This document shows positions 35,782-39,722 of a stretch of DNA of 39,722 nucleotides, piece by piece. Location: positions 1 through 39,722 of IMG/VR virus record IMGVR_UViG_3300047667_001780; one strand, given 5' to 3'. The DNA is from a virus. Below the pieces are notes generated by a model. The model was not told where the DNA came from, searched no databases, and saw only the letters and a program-made list of their open reading frames with translations. Numbering within the stretch: the stretch's first letter is position 1; the number at the start of each line of letters is the position of its first letter. The translations under genes were made by a program, and so were the position numbers.

Positions 35782-36619
35782 ATTACTCAACAGATTTGAA
35801 ATACTGTTTCCGGAAAAATCAGAATTTGCTGATTTTCGACGTGCATACATTGACCATGATCTTTCCAGTATTTTCCGACTAATTAAGGGAAAATCAGAAA
35901 CTGAAATTGATGATATTAGGTCAGCATTACTCTCCGGAGATATCAATCGCATATTCAAAATTGCAAAAACAATGCAAGATTCGAGAATATTGGACGCATT
36001 GCATAACATCCTCATTACTGAAACTGAATTTGATTTCGATTCAATTAGTCAAGGTCAGTTAAAAAGCAAGATGTGGCTTATTGAAACTCTTAAAGAATTG
36101 AAATTAAATCTTGGCACAGTTTACTTGTGCGCTGGATGGTATGGAATTCTTGCTGCTTTATTGTATGACCATGACTTAACTAGCTCGCCCATCATAAGTA
36201 TTGACATGGATGAAACTGTAATTCAGAATGCCAATATTTTCAATGCCAGAGAAATAGACATATGGCGCGGAAAATTTCATGCAAGTTGCGCGGATATAAC
36301 CTCTCCTGAATTTTCATATAATCAATTGATCTGGATTGACACCTCCCCAAAACATGTTCGTGCCATGAGATATCAGGCAAATACAGTAATTAATACCAGT
36401 TGTGAACACATTGTCAATTTTGACTATTGGTATCAAAATATTCCGGATGGTATGCTAGTGATCCTCCAAAGTAATAATTTTGAAGATATTGAAGAGCATT
36501 CAAATTGCCATGCCTCACTGAAAGAATTTGCAGATGTTACGCCAATGAAAAGCGTCATATTTGAAGGACAACTTGATTTGGAAAAGTATAGTCGTTTTAT
36601 GCGTATCGGGATTAAATAA
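35762..36619 (+). CDS. class I SAM-dependent methyltransferase-like protein
   Basis: The 285-residue protein has an acidic, helical N-terminal ~110 residues, then TVYLCAGWYGILAALLY, which takes the place of the glycine-rich SAM-binding loop of class I methyltransferases. IISIDMDETVIQNA is the acidic strand that would hold the ribose. The end (WYQNIPDGMLVILQSNNFED, then RFMRIGIK) matches a family I recall from marine phages. The substrate is unknown and the glycine-rich loop is unusual (AGWYG), so activity is probable but not certain. AAGGA lies 6 nt before the ATG. The stop overlaps the next start by one base (TAATG). Confidence 0.6.
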   Translation: MTLMQHKLLNRFEILFPEKSEFADFRRAYIDHDLSSIFRLIKGKSETEIDDIRSALLSGDINRIFKIAKTMQDSRILDALHNILITETEFDFDSISQGQLKSKMWLIETLKELKLNLGTVYLCAGWYGILAALLYDHDLTSSPIISIDMDETVIQNANIFNAREIDIWRGKFHASCADITSPEFSYNQLIWIDTSPKHVRAMRYQANTVINTSCEHIVNFDYWYQNIPDGMLVILQSNNFEDIEEHSNCHASLKEFADVTPMKSVIFEGQLDLEKYSRFMRIGIK

Positions 36620-38535
36620 TGAATCAGATAGTCATTGACAACACCATTCCGGGGTGGGCAAGCGAGACACACTTAGCTATATTCGCATCAATTGCCAACC
36701 TGTTAAATCATCACTGTGATCAGCCAAAAATATTGGAAGTCGGAACATGGCTTGGGCGATCCATTTGGGCGTTTTCAGAAAATTGCCCAAATGGATCGAT
36801 TGTCAGTGTTGACATAGCAAATAAGAATACATTAACTGAGATTATGACCAGACAAATACCAAATTCTCCTATGGATGGGGATTCTACTTTGTGGGGTGTT
36901 GATGATATTGGTATAACGGATGCTTGCAAAAAAATTATAACACAAAAGCAATGGGAGACAAAAATAAATAATATTGCTTCTTATAGTCTGGGATCAGATA
37001 ATTTCTTTTATAATAATGAAGATTTTTTTGATATGATATATTTGGATGGGTCACACAATGAAGATCAGGTATTTCGTGATTTAATTAATAGTCTTGATGT
37101 ATTATCCACAGGCGGGGTAATCATTGTGGATGATTACGATTACAAAAATAGTAAATGGACCGGAGTCAAGGTAGCTGTTGATAATCTATGTAAATATTAT
37201 CCAAAAATATCCACCTTCCAGAGCAATAAGTTAAATGGATGTATAGTCTTATTCAAAGATAAAACAACCCTTACATCAGACATACTTGCATGCATCGACA
37301 GCCCATTGCCGCATGTCAAGCTGCCATGGTGTGCCGAGCCATTTATTAATTTACACCACACTGCTGATGGAACATACCAGATATGCTGTATTAGCAGAGG
37401 CAATTCTGATCCGATGATGAAAACATCAGAAATATCTCCTATAGATTTCATAAATTCCCCATATGCAAAAACCATCAGGAGTGATATGATGGAAGGAAAA
37501 TTAAGCAAGACTACTTTGAACGCCTGCAATAATTGCATTATTAATGAATCGGCTTTAACTCCATCAAGAAGAACAACAAGAAATAAATGGAATATGTCAC
37601 AAGAGACATTTAATGCAACTATATCTAAATTCGCAGAGAATTACAATGCGAATTTAGATATATCTGATTTGCGCCACGTCAATCTAAAAGTATTGGGGAA
37701 TTTATGTAATCTAAAATGCATAATGTGTAACCCAACTTCATCTTCTAAAATCGCAGCAGAATATAAAAAACACAATATTACAATGTCAAATAAATCGGTA
37801 ATTTTGACTCCATATAACAATGAAACAAAAGATGCATATTTTTCAGATATAGTCGAAATAGCTGGGCATTTGGACACATTTATTCTTGTTGGTGGTGAGT
37901 CTTTACTTAATCCAGACTTTGCAGAATTGTATCAGTTATTATCAGATAACAAGAATGCAAAGAATTTGAATTTGATTATAATAAGTAATGGAACTATACT
38001 TCCGGAATTGGTCTCTGAATTGGCAGACTGTTTCAAGAACGTAAGATTGATTTTCAGTTTAGATGGAATTGGAGAACAGGGATCATACATACGAAGCGGT
38101 CTTGATTGGGAGTTATTTGACAGAACTGTCCATAAAGCAATGGCAACTGAAAATTTAGATGTTTCATTCACTATTGCAATTCAAGTCTTGAATATTGGAT
38201 ATTTGGATGATGTTCTTGATTATATAAATATATTGGGATTAACAGAAAATGATATTAATTGGGGCAACATTGTTGCGTTTCCAATTGGTTTCCGGGCGGT
38301 AAATTTGCCTCCTGAAATTAAAAAAAGATATCTTGACAAATATTCAAATCATGCCATATCAAAAATGACCACCCCAACATTGTTGGCGGCGCTGCATATT
38401 CTAAATACTCCCGAAGTTGATCATGAATTATTCATCAAGGGCATTCAAGCATTCGCCGCAAAAGACAAAATCAGACAAACTAATCTTCTGGATCACTTTC
38501 CAGAATTCTCGAAATATTACAAGGAAATAAAATGA
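36619..38535 (+). CDS. methyltransferase - twitch - radical SAM fusion protein
   Basis: This 638-residue protein joins two enzymes. Residues about 35-215 are a class I methyltransferase of the Methyltransf_24 type: LEVGTWLGRS (about 39-48), FDMIYLDGSHNEDQVFRDL (about 138-156) and STGGVIIVDDYDY (about 168-180). Residues about 232-320 are a twitch-type cysteine domain (LPWCAEPF, ICCISRGN, ACNNC). Residues about 355-560 are the radical SAM core with CNLKCIMC (Cys363, 367, 370) and the SAM-binding ILVGGESLL. The protein therefore has two potential SAM sites with different chemistry. The gene overlaps both neighbours (1 and 4 bp). It contains two unusually long perfect inverted repeats (36757-36798 and 37620-37662). 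The substrate is unknown. Confidence 0.8.
   Translation: MNQIVIDNTIPGWASETHLAIFASIANLLNHHCDQPKILEVGTWLGRSIWAFSENCPNGSIVSVDIANKNTLTEIMTRQIPNSPMDGDSTLWGVDDIGITDACKKIITQKQWETKINNIASYSLGSDNFFYNNEDFFDMIYLDGSHNEDQVFRDLINSLDVLSTGGVIIVDDYDYKNSKWTGVKVAVDNLCKYYPKISTFQSNKLNGCIVLFKDKTTLTSDILACIDSPLPHVKLPWCAEPFINLHHTADGTYQICCISRGNSDPMMKTSEISPIDFINSPYAKTIRSDMMEGKLSKTTLNACNNCIINESALTPSRRTTRNKWNMSQETFNATISKFAENYNANLDISDLRHVNLKVLGNLCNLKCIMCNPTSSSKIAAEYKKHNITMSNKSVILTPYNNETKDAYFSDIVEIAGHLDTFILVGGESLLNPDFAELYQLLSDNKNAKNLNLIIISNGTILPELVSELADCFKNVRLIFSLDGIGEQGSYIRSGLDWELFDRTVHKAMATENLDVSFTIAIQVLNIGYLDDVLDYINILGLTENDINWGNIVAFPIGFRAVNLPPEIKKRYLDKYSNHAISKMTTPTLLAALHILNTPEVDHELFIKGIQAFAAKDKIRQTNLLDHFPEFSKYYKEIK
36757..36798. 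repeat. 14-bp perfect inverted repeat in the methyltransferase part of the fusion gene
   Basis: CGATCCATTTGGGC (36757-36770) and GCCCAAATGGATCG (36785-36798) flank a 14-nt loop, directly after the SAM-binding motif. Confidence 0.92.
37620..37662. repeat. 16-bp perfect inverted repeat between twitch and radical SAM domains
   Basis: TATATCTAAATTCGCA (37620-37635) and its reverse complement (37647-37662) flank an 11-nt loop. It is the longest perfect stem found in the window and lies in the interdomain linker. Confidence 0.92.
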
Positions 38536-39170
38536 TCACTACTGTCATAATTGGATTTATTTGGTATCAGATAATCGCACACATTGGAATCTCAGCAGGT
38601 CTTCATCGCTATTGGTCACACAAGGCATTTGGCGCATCAGTTGTGTTTGAAATTATCACTCTTTACATGGCAATAATTGCAGGAGCACGAAGCCCTATCG
38701 GGTGGGTGTCTGCCCACCGAATGCATCATCATCATAGTGACACAAAAAATGATCCACATTCTCCAAAATATAAAGGCTTCTGGCGAGTATTTTTCTCAAC
38801 ATGGTCGATACAAGACATTCCGGTTAAGTATTCCAAAGATTTATTTGAGAACCCGAGGATGCGATTCTTTCATAAGTATTGGAAAGCAATTTGGATCATA
38901 TCGGCTATTACAGCAAGTCTTGCCGGGCTGCATGTGGTAATTGCTGCAATTGTGATTCCGGCTGTGTTGTCAGCAATTGGTTTTGGATCTGTCAATGCCA
39001 TTTGTCATAAAAATGGCAATTCGCGGAATGTCCCGATTGTTAATATTTTAGTGGCAGGCGAGGGATACCACGACGAACATCATCATGGTAAAATGGTTCG
39101 GTATCATCGCAATGACACTACAGGAATAATAGTTGAGCAATTCATTAAGTGGGGAATCTTCACAAAATGA
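38532..39170 (+). CDS. membrane fatty acid desaturase (acyl-lipid/acyl-CoA type)
   Basis: The 212-residue membrane enzyme has the three histidine boxes that bind the di-iron centre: HRYWSH (His25 to His30), HRMHHHH (from His62) and HDEHHH (His180 to His185). Hydrophobic helices lie before box 1, between boxes 1 and 2, and around residues 115-150. It would introduce a cis double bond in fatty acyl chains at the host membrane, using an electron donor not encoded here. It is shorter than typical bacterial delta-9 desaturases (about 260-300 residues) because it starts only 24 residues before box 1 and ends soon after box 3. AAGGAA precedes the ATG, which overlaps the previous stop by 4 bp (ATGA). 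Desaturases are known in some cyanophages. Confidence 0.85.
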   Translation: MITTVIIGFIWYQIIAHIGISAGLHRYWSHKAFGASVVFEIITLYMAIIAGARSPIGWVSAHRMHHHHSDTKNDPHSPKYKGFWRVFFSTWSIQDIPVKYSKDLFENPRMRFFHKYWKAIWIISAITASLAGLHVVIAAIVIPAVLSAIGFGSVNAICHKNGNSRNVPIVNILVAGEGYHDEHHHGKMVRYHRNDTTGIIVEQFIKWGIFTK

Positions 39171-39198
39171 TAAGCGCATATAATTGGAGCAATTTAGT

Positions 39199-39722
39199 AT
39201 GACGACATTAGACAGAAAAGAACTCCCGCCATTTATTAAATTGCCGTTTAAATTTGACATGGATAAAATTCTTGAAGCATTTGAGCCATTTAAGGATTTT
39301 AACAAATACAATGATTTAAATGGAAATGCATGCAATGCAGAATATGCAGAACTGGCAACAGAAAAAAGAAACCATCTTGCTAAATTTGTGCATGACAGTG
39401 AGTTGATTAAATTTGAGAATGCAGCATACGCCAGTGAATTCTACAAACAATTATCATTAACTGAATTTGATGGTGACAGAGACTTGCCGAAGATAAGCAG
39501 CAATGTATTTGAATCATATAAGGCAAGTGCGCGACCAGATTCCGCAGCATATTCGCCAATACTAGACGAACGTAATTATACAAAACGCAAGGATATTTGC
39601 ACTGGTTATTGGAATGATATTCTGGATACTTTTAAATCGCCGGTGACTCGAACTAGATTTGCATATCTTGCTCCAAATTTCAGCATCAAGCCACATATTG
39701 ACTATAATACCACTTACAGTAT
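39199..39722 (+). CDS. 2-oxoglutarate/Fe(II) oxygenase-like protein (Asp/Asn beta-hydroxylase type), C-terminus outside window
   Basis: Only the first 174 residues are in the window. The sequence opens MTTLDRKELPPFIKLPFKFDM. Near its cut end it has RFAYLAPNFSIKPHIDYNTTY, where His166-x-Asp168 fits the first two iron ligands of cupin-fold 2-oxoglutarate oxygenases, in the pattern of aspartyl/asparaginyl beta-hydroxylases (R...L.P...I.PH.D). The distal histidine and the arginine that binds 2-oxoglutarate lie beyond the window. GGAG lies about 10 nt before the ATG, after a gap of 28 bp. The protein or small-molecule substrate is unknown. It continues the accessory cassette. Confidence 0.6.
   Translation, partial: MTTLDRKELPPFIKLPFKFDMDKILEAFEPFKDFNKYNDLNGNACNAEYAELATEKRNHLAKFVHDSELIKFENAAYASEFYKQLSLTEFDGDRDLPKISSNVFESYKASARPDSAAYSPILDERNYTKRKDICTGYWNDILDTFKSPVTRTRFAYLAPNFSIKPHIDYNTTYS

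Noticed and set aside
29622-38535. A ribosomally made, modified peptide (RiPP) system suggested by the two twitch/radical SAM enzymes
   Set aside because: The cassette is packed with overlapping genes of 120 or more residues. I found no short precursor with a leader, and no transporter or protease.
1-39722. tRNA genes, CRISPR arrays, insertion sequences, a diversity-generating retroelement
   Set aside because: No cloverleaf-like segment in the few gaps, no regularly spaced repeats, no transposase or reverse transcriptase motifs, and no template/variable repeat pair near the tailspike.

Overview
The window is most simply read as part of the genome of a T4-like tailed phage (contractile-tail myovirus). 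Three genes read leftward at the left end: a gp46-like and a gp47-like recombination nuclease subunit and a gp55-like late sigma factor. The rest reads rightward and holds a long baseplate and tail-fibre block: a gp48/gp54-like protein, gp53, a probable hub protein, a gp5-like spike, gp25, gp6, a giant wedge or structural protein, fibres and a tailspike. The sequence is AT-rich, genes are tightly packed or overlapping, and several gene types resemble those of marine cyanophages and their relatives, so an aquatic bacterial host is likely. The host itself cannot be read from the sequence.

Layout. 1-2370 (minus): 46, 47, 55. 2371-2533: divergent control region with a host-type sigma70 promoter for the sigma factor gene on one side and late-type boxes (NATAAATA) on the other. 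2534-11841 (plus): tube cap, 53, hub, 5 (with a C-terminal M15 peptidase), a lysozyme-like protein, 25 and 6. 11858-23005: one 3715-residue structural gene. 23064-29566: small fibre-like protein, pectate-lyase-type tailspike, and three further virion or fibre-like proteins. 29570-39722: a compact run of eleven genes behind a near-consensus sigma70 promoter. It encodes a small conserved protein, a GT-A-like protein with a DxD motif, a degenerate relative, a beta-rich unknown, two paralogous DAD-motif glycosyltransferase-like proteins on either side of a twitch/radical SAM enzyme, a methyltransferase-like protein, a methyltransferase-twitch-radical SAM fusion, a fatty acid desaturase and a 2-oxoglutarate oxygenase-like protein cut by the window end.

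How it may work together. The sigma70 promoter would make the late sigma factor early, and the late factor would then switch on the baseplate and fibre genes through NATAAATA boxes at 2465, 8031, 23033 and 26631. The last 10 kb looks like a tailoring cassette (glycosyl transfer, radical chemistry, methylation, desaturation, hydroxylation) with its own host-type promoter. Its substrate is unknown; a host surface lipid or glycan, or a virion glycan, are possibilities.

The most unexpected feature is at DNA level. At least eleven perfect inverted repeats with arms of 10-16 bp and short loops are scattered through the window, nine of them inside coding sequence, where chance would give about one or two. 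Two lie in the methyltransferase-radical SAM fusion gene and one at the start of gene 25. All similarity statements here come from recognising motifs by eye, not from database searches.
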